From positions 1 through 42,244 of the forward strand of contig CAXKVV010001126.1 of NCBI GenBank assembly GCA_964058805.1: DNA of 42,244 bases, read 5' to 3'. A model generated the notes under the pieces. That model searched no databases and was not told the origin of the DNA. It saw only the letters and a program-made list of their open reading frames with translations. The position numbers and the translations under genes are program-made. The DNA comes from Schoenoplectus triqueter. Lineage: Eukaryota; Streptophyta; Magnoliopsida; Poales; Cyperaceae. Shown here one piece after another: positions 31,876-42,244 of this stretch (its first letter is position 1; each line of letters begins with the position of its first letter).

Positions 31876-32569
31876 GTAAAGATACCGTGAGCTTAACTCA
31901 AAAAGCATATTAAATTATCTATAAATTTTAATTTATCATGCTCATTAAAAAAAAATTATATGAAAATCTTGTGGGATACAAAAATTTAAAGTGTTTTGAG
32001 TTTTTTAAGTCACTATTTTTAATTTTTTAAAATGATGTTCAAGTATTGAATATATTATTATTATTTTTTGAGGTGATTTTCAAAAATTAAAAATCATGAC
32101 TTAAAAAGCTCAAAACACTTCAAATTTTTAAATCCCATAAAATTTTCATATAAATAATTTAATGAGTATGATAAATTAAAATTTAGAAATAATTTAATTG
32201 ATAGACCTTTGAAGCCCTAGGATGATGGTATTGAAAGGTCAAGATAGTGCAAGAATGTAAAGAACCTAAGGTAGAAATATATAAATCAATTTGGGGCTTA
32301 ATGTTTTAGTGTAATGGTAGCGGAATACGATTTAAATCAATTCAATTCTCACAAGAATATAGCAATTAAAGAAATATGAGAAAAGAAAGTAAAGATAAAG
32401 CAAGAACACAAGATGTAACGGAGTTCGACTTTAACAATGCATACGTCTCCGGGACCCTCAACCTCTAACAATTGAGGTTGAACCGATATATTTAAAAAGG
32501 GTTTTTACACTTGTAGAACTTGGTCCCTTACAAAAATGGGCTGTCAAGCCTATCGGTAACAAGAGTGAC

Positions 32570-32660
32570 AACACACTCAAAAAGGTGAGTGACAACACAC
32601 TCAAGAAAAGTGAGTGACAACACACTCAAAATGTGAGTGGCAACACACTCAAAAAAAAAT
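32570..32660. repeat. Tandem ~25-bp repeat in solo LTR 1
   Basis: GAGTGACAACACACTCAA and near-copies recur four times. GAGTG and CACTC within the unit can pair, so the array can form several small hairpins. Confidence 0.75.
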
Positions 32661-32924
32661 GAGCACTACAGCTCAAAAGAATGTTTTCAAGAAGATCACG
32701 AAGGATCAAGTTGGAAGAATAGAGAGAAGAAAGATTGAGCTTGAACAAAGATTTGGCTAATTGAGTGTATCAATCTTTTGAATTATCTATCTCACTTTGT
32801 ATATGGCTAGTAAACTCTCTGTAGTAATGATTTTGCTAAATATATCAAATTCCAATAATCAGTTAAGTAAGAGATGTGATCTTTTTAAATAGATCTTCTG
32901 AAACAACTGAAGAAATTATTTTTC

Positions 32925-33210
32925 GGCCTGAACCGTTATAATGGTTTACAAATCGTTATAACAGTTTAGAAAGAATAGTCGTTGGATCAACTGAGTTGAA
33001 ACGTTATAACGATTTATCAAGTCGTTATACGTTTCATGAATCGTTGTAATGATTACAAAATCGTTATACGTTTCACAAATCGTTGTAACGATTATTGAAT
33101 TGTTACATAACGATACACTCTGATTTCTTTGAGAATATTTTTGCCTTAGAATATTTTTTAGTATTGAGATGAACCGTTATAACGATTGCTGAATCGTTAT
33201 AACGATTCAC
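32925..33210. repeat. Cluster of CGTTATAACG-type palindromes, solo LTR 1
   Basis: About ten copies of AACCGTTATAACGGTT-like or AATCGTTATAACGATT-like palindromes, some decayed (CGTTATACG, CGTTGTAACG), occur within 285 bp. The same cluster lies at 34,575-34,940 in solo LTR 2. Confidence 0.75.
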
Positions 33211-33507
33211 TTGGCAGAAGCATTTTTCTTATTGTTTAAGCTCAATTTATCTTGATCAATTCAACTCAGTTTGAGTCTAACTAAACCTAAGCCTAATACA
33301 GTCTTGATTAAGCTCTTATATCCCAGTACTAGTCTCGGTTCTTATGCACTAATTCATTTGCATGTTAATCCCTGCACAAAACTCAAACAAGGCAAATTGT
33401 AAAATTCAAGATTATTTTGCAAATCGACAAATCAAAGAAGATGTTAAGTGTAGCATTAATATATTTTTTGAGTAAGCTCACGGTATCTTTACTATATATA
33501 TAGAGAG

Positions 33508-33890
33508 AGTGGAGATACCGTGAGCTTAACTCAAAAAACATATCAAATCATTTCAAAATTTTAATTTATCATTCTCATTAAATTCTTTATATGAAAATCT
33601 CATGGGATGCAAAAATTTGGAGCGTTTTGAGCTTTTTAAGTTGTGGTTTTTAATTTTTGAAAATCAGCTCTAAAAATAATAATAATATATTCAATACTTG
33701 AACATCATTTTAAAAAATAAAAAACGGTGACTTAAAAAGCTCAAATCACTCTAAATTTTTGCATCCCATGAGATTTTTATATAAAGAATTTAATGAGAAT
33801 GATAAACTAAAATTTTGAGATGATTTAATATATTTTTTGAGTTAAGCTCACGGAAGGCCTCTGTGAGCTTAAGCTCACGCTATCTCCACT
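33508..33890. mobile_element. Family-D foldback MITE
   Basis: The left end AGTGGAGATACCGTGAGC pairs with the right end GCTCACGCTATCTCCACT. The right side has an extra GGCCTCTGTGAGCTTAAGCT stretch. It lies directly next to the split family-D copy, separated by a TA/GA tract. Confidence 0.75.
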
Positions 33891-33990
33891 ATATATATAT
33901 ATTAATCATATCCTAATTATTATTATTAATAATTTGAACTATTTATATTTTATTATATATTTATATTAATACTTTATTTTTATTAGTTAG

Positions 33991-35186
33991 TGTAACCTTG
34001 ATTACCGCTAATAATACTAATTTGGTCAATTAGTAAAAAGTACAAGGATTAAATTATAATTTTAATAAGTTCTACAACAATCAAGCACAAGCAATTTTTT
34101 AAACCAAATATATGAAATAAAGTAAAGAGAAATAGTTTAGAAGTGCTCAATCAAAGGATTGAGTTGACACGCGGTGTAACGAGGTTCGGCGTTATGCGCC
34201 TACTCTTCGGGTCCCCGGCTTCCCGTCTAACGGTAATAAAGTTGGTCTGATCTATTTAACCAAATACAAGTCTTGTACAAGGTCGAACTTTGTCCTCTTA
34301 CACATAAAGGATGAGAGACGAAGCCTAAAGTTAATGAAGTAGCAAACGCTAGAAGTAGATTTAGCAATGGAGCAAATCACTCAAATCTCACAAGTGTTTA
34401 GAACAAATTTAGATCAAAGATCTTGAGCTTTAGCTGCGTATAGCAAGGTTTTCTCAAAGCTCTTTAATGGTGGCTGTAAGAATGTATTTTGCAAGTGTAT
34501 TCAACAACAGTAGGAGAAAGGAGATGGTCTCCCTTTTATAAAGAGCTGAAAACCAAGCATAACTTATTTTTTTCGCTCTGAACCGTTATAACGATTACCA
34601 ATCGTTATAACGGTTTACAAAACTGTTACAACGGTTTACAAATCGTTATAACGGATTAAGTTTCAAACGGTAGGATTGTCAGAGAAATTTTCCCGTTGAT
34701 CTGCCGTATAGCCGTTTGATCAACTGAGCTGAAACGTTATACGATTTATCAAATCGTTATACGTTTCATGAAATCGTTGTAACGATTACAGAATCGTTAT
34801 ACGTTTTATAAATCGTTGTAACGGTTCAGCAATCGTTACATAACGATTCACTCTGGTTTCTTTGAGAATGTTTCTGTCTTAGAGTATTTTTGAGTATCGA
34901 GATGAATCGTTATAACGGTTACTTAACCGTTATAACGATTCACTGGGCAGAAGCATTTTTCTTGTTGTTTAAGCTCAATTTATCTTGACCAATTCAACCC
35001 AGTTTTAGTTTTACTAAAACTAAGCCTAGTGCAGTCTTGATTAAGCTCTTGTATCCTAGTACTAGTCTTGGTTCTTGTGCACTAGTCATTTGCATATTAA
35101 TCCCTACACAAAACTCAACAAAACAAATTGTAAAATTCAAGATTGTTTTGCAAATCGACAAATCAAAGAAGATATTAAATATAACA
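33991..35186 (+). mobile_element. Solo LTR 2, 1,196 bp, TSD GTTAG
   Basis: It starts TGTAACC and ends ATATAACA, flanked by GTTAG at 33,986-33,990 and 35,187-35,191. GTGTAACGAGGTTCGG with CTTCGGGTCCCCGG near 34,175-34,215 resembles a block common in plant Copia LTRs. A TATA-like TTTTATAAAG lies at about 34,533. The 3' half matches LTR 1 and has many CGTTATAACG palindromes. The two copies share a family but their 5' halves differ more. Confidence 0.8.
34575..34940. repeat. Cluster of CGTTATAACG-type palindromes, solo LTR 2
   Basis: About a dozen copies follow the TATA-like box at 34,533, so they would lie in the transcribed part of the LTR. CCGTTA/TAACGG contains an AACGG core like that bound by plant three-repeat MYB proteins; binding here is not shown. 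Confidence 0.7.
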
Positions 35187-35191
35187 GTTAG

Positions 35192-36296
35192 AAATTAGGT
35201 TTAACAAATCAAAAGAAAAAGAAAAGAAAAAAACTCAATTAATTAAAAAAATATATTTAAATAACGTGTTTGTGTTTTAATGAACGGGATCAGAGGTTAT
35301 CTCGTTACCATTGTATATGTTCGATAAATTTTATTCTGAGACAGATAATGTAATCATTTCATGATCTTTAAGTTTACGTATTAGACCATAGATAGCGCTA
35401 GATCTTTCGGGGAAGCTTTCAATTAATTTATCATTTTTTTTAATAAAACACTGTTCATTTTCTCGAGACTTTTTAATATTGGACATTTATTATTTATTAA
35501 TAATCCTAATTTAGATTTAAATAAATTAAATTTTATTCATCTGCCCAATAGGGTTTAATTATTTCATCCGATTATTGGGTTTGAACCATTTCGATTTCAA
35601 CTTGTAGATTCCTAAACCCAATATTCTCAATTTCCAAACAGATCCCCCAAGCTCAATTTTTAGCCACAATCTACTTAATAGGAGTAACAGGATTATCGAC
35701 CAGCAAAAGGGCAAAGCAACCAGCAAAGGGACTAGCCACATTTCAGTAGATTGGCTCAAGGATAATCAAAAATTAGGGTTTACCAGTAAGTCAGGAGACA
35801 AGCCAAAAAAGGGGGCAGAATGGGGGTTTGTGTGACAAAGAGACTCTTCCTTCTCAGAAAGACACCGGCCACACCAATTCTCTCTCAACTGCAATAGAAA
35901 GTTCAAATGCAGTACTGTTCTTACCAGAAAATTTTGAGTCTAAATCTCAACTCTTGAGAAATCAAAGGAACCGGAGAAGAAGAAGGGGGCATGGAGCTTC
36001 CTTATAAAGGAAAAAAAGGTGGCGTCGCTGCCCAGAATAAAGCGACAAAGTCAAGGTGATAACGCAAAAGATTTGACAGCACGGTGAGAGTGAGAGGGTG
36101 CGGGGCATTAATCAAGGGTGGGTGAGAATGGGGTCGATGGAGGGGACACCTATCGCAGAGGAAAAAGAAGAGAAAAAAAGAGAGTTATCCATGAGGGAGA
36201 GAGAGAGAGGTATAGGGCTCTGTATCGGGAGGGAAAGGAGAGAGTAGGGAGAGAACGGGAAAAAAAAAGGAAATGAGAGAGACAGAAAGAGAGAGG
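35192..36296 (-). promoter_or_regulatory. Orphan promoter-like region and spliced-leader-like sequence (minus strand)
   Basis: On the minus strand a pyrimidine-rich stretch (36,280-36,160) is followed by TTTATAAGGAAGC near 36,008-35,996. Further on come a possible 5' splice site (CTG/GTAAGAAC, about 35,923), a possible 3' site (TTCTATTGCAG/TTG, about 35,890), and AAACCCTAATTTTT (about 35,770), a word common in plant leaders. The only frame after it (35,759-35,559, 66 codons) has a leucine-rich stretch and no domain. It may be a retroelement LTR or a gene start cut off from its gene. Confidence 0.35.
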
Positions 36297-36304
36297 GTGA
36301 TGGG

Positions 36305-36564
36305 TAGGACCGTCAAACATGTGAAACGATAACGAAATAAAGTTGTTTCGTTTTATATTTTATTTATTTCATGTAAAAATAATAATTTGTGTTTCACATT
36401 TCGTTCGAGCGAAACGTGAGATTTTCACGAAAATTATATTGGAACATAAAAAATTTTGTTTGCATTCCACATTTCGTTGTTCCAACGTAACAAAAAAATC
36501 ATTATGTTTCACATTTCGTCCGAACGAAACATGACGTCGAAATATTAAAATGTTGACACCACTA
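36305..36564. mobile_element. hAT-like MITE with clean 8-bp TSD GTGATGGG
   Basis: The duplication GTGATGGG is present at 36,297-36,304 and 36,565-36,572. Ends TAGGACCGTCAA and TTGACACCACTA are imperfect inverted repeats (8 of 12). Inside, TTTCACATTTCGT occurs twice followed by CGAGCGAAAC or CCGAACGAAAC, each forming a small hairpin with GTTTCG. Overlapping frames here are not genes. Confidence 0.8.
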
Positions 36565-36572
36565 GTGATGGG

Positions 36573-37272
36573 GGGAGAGTTAGTGAGGAGAGAGAGAAAG
36601 AGGTGAGAAGAAATAGGCATTCATTTGGTGGGTGCGAGAATTAAATGGGAGAGAGATGAAGAGTGGAGAGATAGATCTATTAGGACGGTCTCTGTGCGTG
36701 TGTATGTCGTGGGTAATCATGACGTAATGGGTCGAGATTTCACACCTCTTGATCATTTGGATCAATCCGTCGTAAAAATGAAGTTTTTCATAGAAATATA
36801 TTTGTCTCTTAAGATTCTTAAATCCTAATTCGAAATTTATTCATTTGTTTTGTTTTAGTTCACGTGAATATGACGCTATGTTATCTTAATTAAATTTTAT
36901 ATTTTTTTATTAAATTGCCATTTATATTTTAATAACACTTGATACTTAATAATTTATTCAATAATTATATCCCTCGCATTTATATGTGATTTAGATATAT
37001 CTATTTTATAAAAGTTTTAATTTGATCTTTAGGTCGTGTTCTATAAAACTTTAAATTCTATTTTCTCAACCATTTTAATTTAGTTATTAAATCTTATTGT
37101 ATTAAATAATTTCATCTTCCTTAATAAAAATATAAATTTTAATTCCGTTAATCCGATGTTCTCTTTTAATCAAGTTAATATTATTATCGTTGTGGTTAGT
37201 TTATTTCGCCCAATTAGTAACTCAATTAATCAAGAAGTTTATTTCATCTACTTAACTATAATTTAAATTTTA

Positions 37273-37308
<36 letters not shown>

Positions 37309-37603
37309 ACCTTCATAAAATTTTGAATTTTATTTATGTAATTTCTCATATTTCATTTAATTAATTAGAGTCTTCAAAGTTTAAAATAGTTTTATTATTA
37401 ATTTATTTTATTGTTTAGCTAAGAATTAGATTTTATTTATTTTAGTCAACAATAAATAGTAAATTACTGTTATTTATTATTGGCTTTATTCATTTATCTA
37501 TTTATTTTATTTATTCCTATAATTATTTATATTATGTTATTTGTCTAATTAGTGTCAAAACTTATTTAATTGTTTACCTTAGTTATTATTTCGCATTAAA
37601 TTT
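36573..37603. other. Intergenic DNA; (AT)n tract at 37,274-37,306
   Basis: The first 200 bp are purine-rich (GGGAGAGAGATGAAGAG). The remainder is AT-rich with no supported gene. The frame at 36,625-36,828 has no domain. Confidence 0.3.
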
Positions 37604-37950
37604 GTGTGGTGTGACACGACCCAACCCGACATGACCCGAAGATAAATGAGTTAGGTATGCATTTAATTTTTTAACCCGACACGACTCAATTAATTATGGT
37701 TTTGAAGTAAATTTGTGATTTAATACTAATTAAAACTTAATTATATACTAATTAAGATTAATTATAAATTAATTAATATTTAATTACTTAAAATTATAAA
37801 AAAATTTATTAAATATTTAATTATTTTAGACAGGTCAGATTGGATATGGGTTAAAAAAAATTACCTGAATTTTAACGAGTTGGGTTCGGGTCAGATCAAG
37901 AAATTTTTTTTTATCCGAACCCGATCCGGTCCGACCATTGATACCCCTGA
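37604..37950. mobile_element. Degenerate hAT-like MITE
   Basis: The left side GTGGTGTGACACGACCC and right side GGTCCGACCATTGATACCCC are worn inverted repeats with CCCGACCC/GGGTCAGATC-type sequence inside, as in the elements at 24,083 and 24,690. No clear 8-bp duplication was found. Confidence 0.5.
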
Positions 37951-38085
37951 ATGTATGTAAATACCTTTTTACTACAGAAAGGAGATTTATTTTTATCAAT
38001 ATGATATAACAGTTACCGTTCTTTTTGTGTGACATTTATAATTTGCACTGTGATGTAAGTATATATATATACATATATATATATA

Positions 38086-38474
38086 TGGAATTGGTATAGC
38101 ACGTACGATCGTCCTCTGTGTTATAGATCGATTCTTAATTCTTAAAATTAAAATAGTCAATTCAAACCGTTTAAAATGATTTTCATATGAAAATCTAGTT
38201 GGAGACAAATTTTCATATTTTTTTTGAATTTTTTTTTTAATATTTCTTTTGATAGTTAGAAAATCACCATTTTGGATGGCTCATAATATATAATTAAATC
38301 AAGTATTTTTTTCTAACTATTTAAAAAAATAGTAAAAAAAATATACAAAATATAAAATTTTATCTACAATTAGATATTTATATGAAAATTATTTTTTGAG
38401 TTGTTCGGATCGATCATTTAGACTTTTAAAATGAAGAAGCAATCTATAAACAGGAGTTAGCAGTGTCCTAATAT
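38086..38474. mobile_element. Family-G foldback MITE
   Basis: It begins GGAATTGGTATAGCACGTAC. TTTTCATATGAAAATCTAG and TATTTATATGAAAATTATT mirror each other, with AAAATCACCATTTTGG near the centre. It is flanked by TA-rich runs. Confidence 0.5.
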
Positions 38475-38554
38475 ATATAGATGAAAAGTTTGATGGTGCC
38501 ATACAAAATATTTGTCTTAGTGAAATAGTTGATAAATGGCATGATGCTATCTAA

Positions 38555-39706
38555 GGGAGTGTTTGGCACTCAATGGAATAGCAAAAAATTGGAATAGAAT
38601 AGCTATTTCGACGAATTAATTTGCCAAACGAATTTTAGACTAAGTAGAAGAGTGCGGAATAGTGCTAATCCGGTATACCAACTTATAAGTGGAATACCGG
38701 ATTAACTCTCGTCGGAGTAGCGATTATTGTTTGATTATATTATATTATATTATATTATTATGATTATGATTAAGATTTAGTATTACTATATTATTATATT
38801 ATATTTATGATTATAATTTATTATTATATTAATATTATGATTATTATTTATTATTATTTATTATTATTCTTATCATTATATTATTATTATTAAATTATTA
38901 TTATCATTATTGTTATTATATTATCTACCATTAGTATTATTATATTATTTATAATTATTATAAATATAATTTTAATATTATATTATTATATTATGAATAT
39001 AAATATAATTATTTTATTATATTATTATTATGATCAAGATTATTTATTATTATATTATTATATTATGATGATTATGATTATTATTACTTATTATTATTTT
39101 ATTATGTTGTATTATATTATTATATGTTGATTATAATGATGATTAATTTATTATTATAATTATTATAATTATAATTATTTATAAATATTTTTATGATTAT
39201 GATTATATTTTTATTATTATATTATTATGATTATGATTATGATTATATTATTATGATTATGACTATAATTATTATTATCATGATTATGATTATGATTATT
39301 ATATTATGATTATATTATTAAAATTATGATTACTTATTATTATTATATTATTATTATAATTATGATTGTAATTATAATATATTATTATTATATTACTATA
39401 TTATGATTATATTTTTATTTTTATTATATTACTATTACAATATTATTATTTATTATGATTATTTTTTATTACTTTATTATTATTATTATCTTACTATTAT
39501 GATTATTATTTTACTATTATTATTATCATCATCATTATTAGTATCATAATTATTCATATTTTAACTATTCTGAGTAACAACTGCGAAACGATATTTTCGC
39601 TCTTCCAAATAGTCAAAAATACCACTTTTCCAAAAAAATATTATTCTATCACTCTTCCAAAATTACCACTCTTTCAAATTTATTCCTTAATTTGTCAAAC
39701 AGACTC
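38555..39706. mobile_element. Tourist-like MITE (TSD TAA) with very long ATT-rich core
   Basis: TAA flanks both ends (38,552-38,554 and 39,707-39,709). The ends GGGAGTGTTTGGC and GTCAAACAGACTC are inverted repeats resembling PIF/Harbinger Tourist ends. Sub-terminal parts of about 170 bp (GGAATAGCAAAAAATTGGAA; AAATTTATTCC) surround an ATT-rich core. Confidence 0.7.
38725..39555. repeat. ~830-bp degenerate ATT/GATTAT microsatellite
   Basis: Nearly uninterrupted TTATTA, ATATTATT and TGATTATGATTA words fill this stretch. It contains almost no other sequence and lies wholly inside the Tourist-like MITE. Confidence 0.9.
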
Positions 39707-40464
39707 TAAGTGCATATCTCAAGTGTTCAGTTGACCTAATTAATGTACGCATATATGCCCTCTGGTCAAATCTGTTGTACGCGTCAATAATTTCTTATTT
39801 AAAGTAATAAACCGTGCAATAGAACTGCATATTCTTTGCAAAAATGCAGTCTAGCTTCTCCGTTTCAGATGGAAAAAGAGTGGCACTTGTTGCTAACTTT
39901 TTTAAAAATATATGCTGATTTTAAGCGAATATAAAATGGCATTAAGTACACCATCTATATTTTCATTAATTGCAGAGATCGATTCTGGCATTTTGAATTT
40001 TTTTTTTTTTTTTTGGTAGCATCTAACTACTTGCAGGGACTATTTTGTAAGTGGTCGTATGCGAAGTACTGAAATTAAGTGATTCCTGCTAGTGGAAAAA
40101 AAACACCTTTTTATTTGCCTCCAACTATACGTATATATTTGTTGGTTAATACTTTAAGCAATGTCCTGAAATGAACTGCGGGTTGATCAAATATATGCGT
40201 CAGTGTATACTTAAGTAGTTATCTTATATAAGATCGTAGATATAAGAAATTATGCACTGAATATTTAACAGCATACTAAATTTAATTGTTGTTCATGTAT
40301 TTAGTTGGTAGAAAAATATTATATATTGATGATTGAACTCTATCACTAATTTAATGAATCTAACATTATGCTAGTATCTTATTGCATTTTCTTTTGTTTT
40401 TACTAAAATTCTCTAAGAATACTAGTTTTAAGTTTTGAATTTCCATTTTAAAACTATATATATG
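39707..40464. other. Intergenic DNA, nothing recognised
   Basis: Includes a poly-T tract at 39,998-40,014. No supported open frame or repeat with clear ends is seen. Confidence 0.3.
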
Positions 40465-40990
40465 TATGAAGAGGAGGGTTCAAATGAATCCACATTCCCT
40501 ATAGTACTTCACGGGATAAAGTAATTGTGCCATGAATCTAAACAGCCACCGTCTTGACCAGTCTAACTGTCACATAGATCCGACAATTTAAATTTATGGA
40601 CAATTACTTTATGTACATAGAGTACTTTAGAGGATATGTACCCGATTCAAATGTCTCAATCATGTCTTTATTTTTTTAATTTTTGATAACTCAAAAATTA
40701 AAATTAATTTTTTAAATAAATTTGTCAGATTTTATCTAGGTTATTTTATTTAGATTAAAAATTTAATATTTAAATATTATTTTATATGACATCAAGAGCT
40801 TGTAAAATATACTAATATGATTAATTTTTAGACGTTAATGTTATAACTTGTTAATTTACATAAAATGAAAGTAAAAAATTGAAGAATTTTTATATGTATA
40901 AAAAAATATAATATATATCAAATATAATATTTTTTTATTATTTTATTTTTAAATGTAGGTATAATTGAGACATTTGAACTCTCCTCATAT
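40465..40990. mobile_element. MITE with nested inverted repeats
   Basis: The ends ATGAAGAGGAGGGTTCAAAT and ATTTGAACTCTCCTCATAT are inverted repeats over about 500 bp. Inside, 40,480-40,660 is a second inverted repeat (AGTACTTC/AGAGTACTTT, GTAATTGTCC-type arms), with GATTCAAATG repeating the outer word. This suggests a shorter element expanded by a second arm. Confidence 0.6.
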
Positions 40991-41206
40991 CATATATGAA
41001 TACTTTATTTGCATATCGTACTACATATGCAACGCTATAGATATTGAAAGCCATATTTAAAAATATTTATTAAAGAAAAAAAAAGGAAATTAGCTGAAAT
41101 TGGGTATCATATTACTTTCGAAGAAATTAATTTCACAAAAGAACCAATATATTTAATGAAATAATTAACCAATAATTGTCTTTCGTGTGGAAGGTCATAT
41201 ATATAT
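40991..41206. other. Short intergenic gap
   Basis: No recognised content. Confidence 0.3.
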
Positions 41207-41599
41207 AGTTTGTCTAGTATGTTTCCGTTAGCATTTTAACCGAAATGTTAAAGAGTCAAATTTTAAGTTAAGTATATCAAAAAAATATTTATATCATAAT
41301 CTTATAGAATACTAATTTTCATCGTGTTTAGAGTTAATTTACTTTACTTAATAATTTTTAAAAGATAGTCCTGAATTAATAGAAAAATAATAATAATTGT
41401 ATGCAAAAAAAAGATTACTTTCTAAAAATCATTAAGTATAGTAAACTAACTCTAAATATGATAAAAATTAATATACTATAAAATTATCATATAAAGATTT
41501 TATTGAGCTACTTAAATTAAAATTTTGAGCGTAAAAAATTAAAATTTAACTCATTAACATTTCGAATTAAAATGCTAACGGAAGTATGTTTGACAAACT
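41207..41599. mobile_element. Family-F foldback MITE, best copy
   Basis: AGTTTGTCTAGTATGTTTCC pairs with GGAAGTATGTTTGACAAACT at the right; GTTAGCATTTTAACCGAAAT pairs with ATTTCGAATTAAAATGCTAAC. It is followed directly by (TC)n(TA)n. Confidence 0.75.
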
Positions 41600-42244
41600 C
41601 TCTCTCTCTCTCTATATATATAGTTTTGAAAGATTTCTTGTGGAAATTTAGAGTTGAAAGTTTAATCGATCTTTGTCTAAAAAAGAGAGATTGAAAAAAA
41701 TAAAGTGCCGCTAGGAGGGAAGATTAATACAATATCATATTATCACTAATTGTTCCATTGGAAGAACATTCCAATCTTATGTCTTGAGACATCTGCAGTA
41801 ATGTGGGATGATGAGAGCAAATTAGACAAAATTATATATCAATTCCATACATGATTTCATTTGAGATATGAAGAAGTGCTATATTGCGAGTATGCACTAT
41901 CTTATTATAAAACGGGAATAAAAGAGAAATGATGAGAGGAGAATTTTACTTTCTGTATTGATACCCTTGTGTATAGGGGTCAAAGCTAACCACTTTTGGT
42001 ACTTGCCAATCAAGATGCGTTCCTTGCTAAAGCCATGACTTCAACTAGCCATTGAGTTTTAAATTCTTCAGTTGAAAGCTTTTTAATCATGTTTTTTGTT
42101 TTATTTTTCTATGTAACAAGGATTTGAATGAAAACCTGAAGATCTCCCATATCTCAAGAAAGGCCCACCATATTGCGATCTCATAGAAAAAATGTTTCCT
42201 GACATTGATGGGTTATTAATAATTAAGTATGTTAAAAAAAACTA
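41600..42244. other. Microsatellite then unassigned DNA to window end
   Basis: (TC)n(TA)n continues to about 41,622. The remainder is less AT-biased than average, but I recognise no gene, exon or repeat. It could be distal flanking sequence of a gene beyond the window. Confidence 0.25.

Larger units (their letters stand above)
32199..33455 (+). mobile_element. Solo LTR 1, 1,257 bp, TSD TTAAT
   Basis: It starts TGATAGACC and ends GTGTAGCA (TG...CA ends) and is flanked by TTAAT at 32,194-32,198 and 33,456-33,460. It has no internal region or second LTR. It contains ATGTAACGGAGTTCGAC and TCCGGGACC words seen also in LTR 2. The last 530 bp match LTR 2 closely (AAGCATTTTTCTT, AAGCTCTT, AATCGACAAATCAAAGAAGA). 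The orientation is inferred from a TATA-like run upstream of the shared part. Such solo LTRs arise by recombination between the two LTRs of an element. Confidence 0.8.
31875..33493. mobile_element. Family-D MITE split by a solo LTR
   Basis: The left part is 31,875-32,198 (AGTAAAGATACCGTGAGC...) and the right part resumes at 33,456 and ends at 33,493 (...CACGGTATCTTTACT). Joined across the insertion, the order matches other family-D copies. The MITE is therefore older than the LTR. Confidence 0.75.

Overview
This window looks like nuclear intergenic DNA of a flowering plant. It is very AT-rich and packed with non-autonomous transposons: foldback MITEs, hAT-type and Tourist-type MITEs, and solo LTRs. 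It also has (TC)n(TA)n(GA)n microsatellites and plant-style TATA leaders. The species cannot be fixed from the sequence; a monocot would fit but is not shown. I find no convincing protein-coding gene. The open frames are short, lack recognisable domains and mostly lie inside repeats, so none is called as a functional gene. No tRNA, rRNA or CRISPR array was recognised.

Region 1 (1-13,430) is the most unusual part. Positions 1-5,545 and 6,405-11,768 are long inverted homologous arms around a loop of about 0.86 kb. The left end is cut by the window edge. From outside inwards each arm has a GC-richer outer end with short hairpin repeats, about 1.2-1.5 kb of AT-rich ~125-bp repeats, a central part with an outward-facing TATA box and three hairpin repeats, and an array of G-box palindromes (CACGTG) about 42-43 bp apart. 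The loop carries a TATA box followed 35 bp later by a stem-loop. An inverted relative of the loop at 12,425-13,430 carries two more such TATA/stem-loop cassettes. Stem sequences differ between copies while pairing is kept. This repeated theme is the best candidate here for an undescribed system.

Region 2 (13,431-16,960) holds a probable Copia 3' end with part of an LTR, a (TAA)n microsatellite and AT-rich DNA without recognised content. Region 3 (16,961-20,250) is a head-to-tail train of foldback MITEs from several families, separated by (TC)n(TA)n(GA)n tracts. Region 4 (20,251-25,050) has sparse repeats, a foldback element with five CGCGCCACTG palindromes and two hAT-like MITEs.

Region 5 (25,489-28,597) is a second MITE train using the same families. 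Region 6 (28,598-31,455) is unassigned, with a small GC-rich cluster of hairpins and a degenerate tandem repeat. Region 7 (31,456-35,191) contains MITEs and two related solo LTRs with intact 5-bp target duplications, one of them inside a MITE. Region 8 (35,192-42,244) has an orphan promoter-like leader on the minus strand, a hAT MITE with a clean 8-bp duplication, a Tourist-like MITE expanded by about 0.8 kb of ATT-rich sequence, and further MITEs. The parts interact as nested insertions rather than as a gene pathway. All alignments were done by eye, so identities and some edges are approximate.
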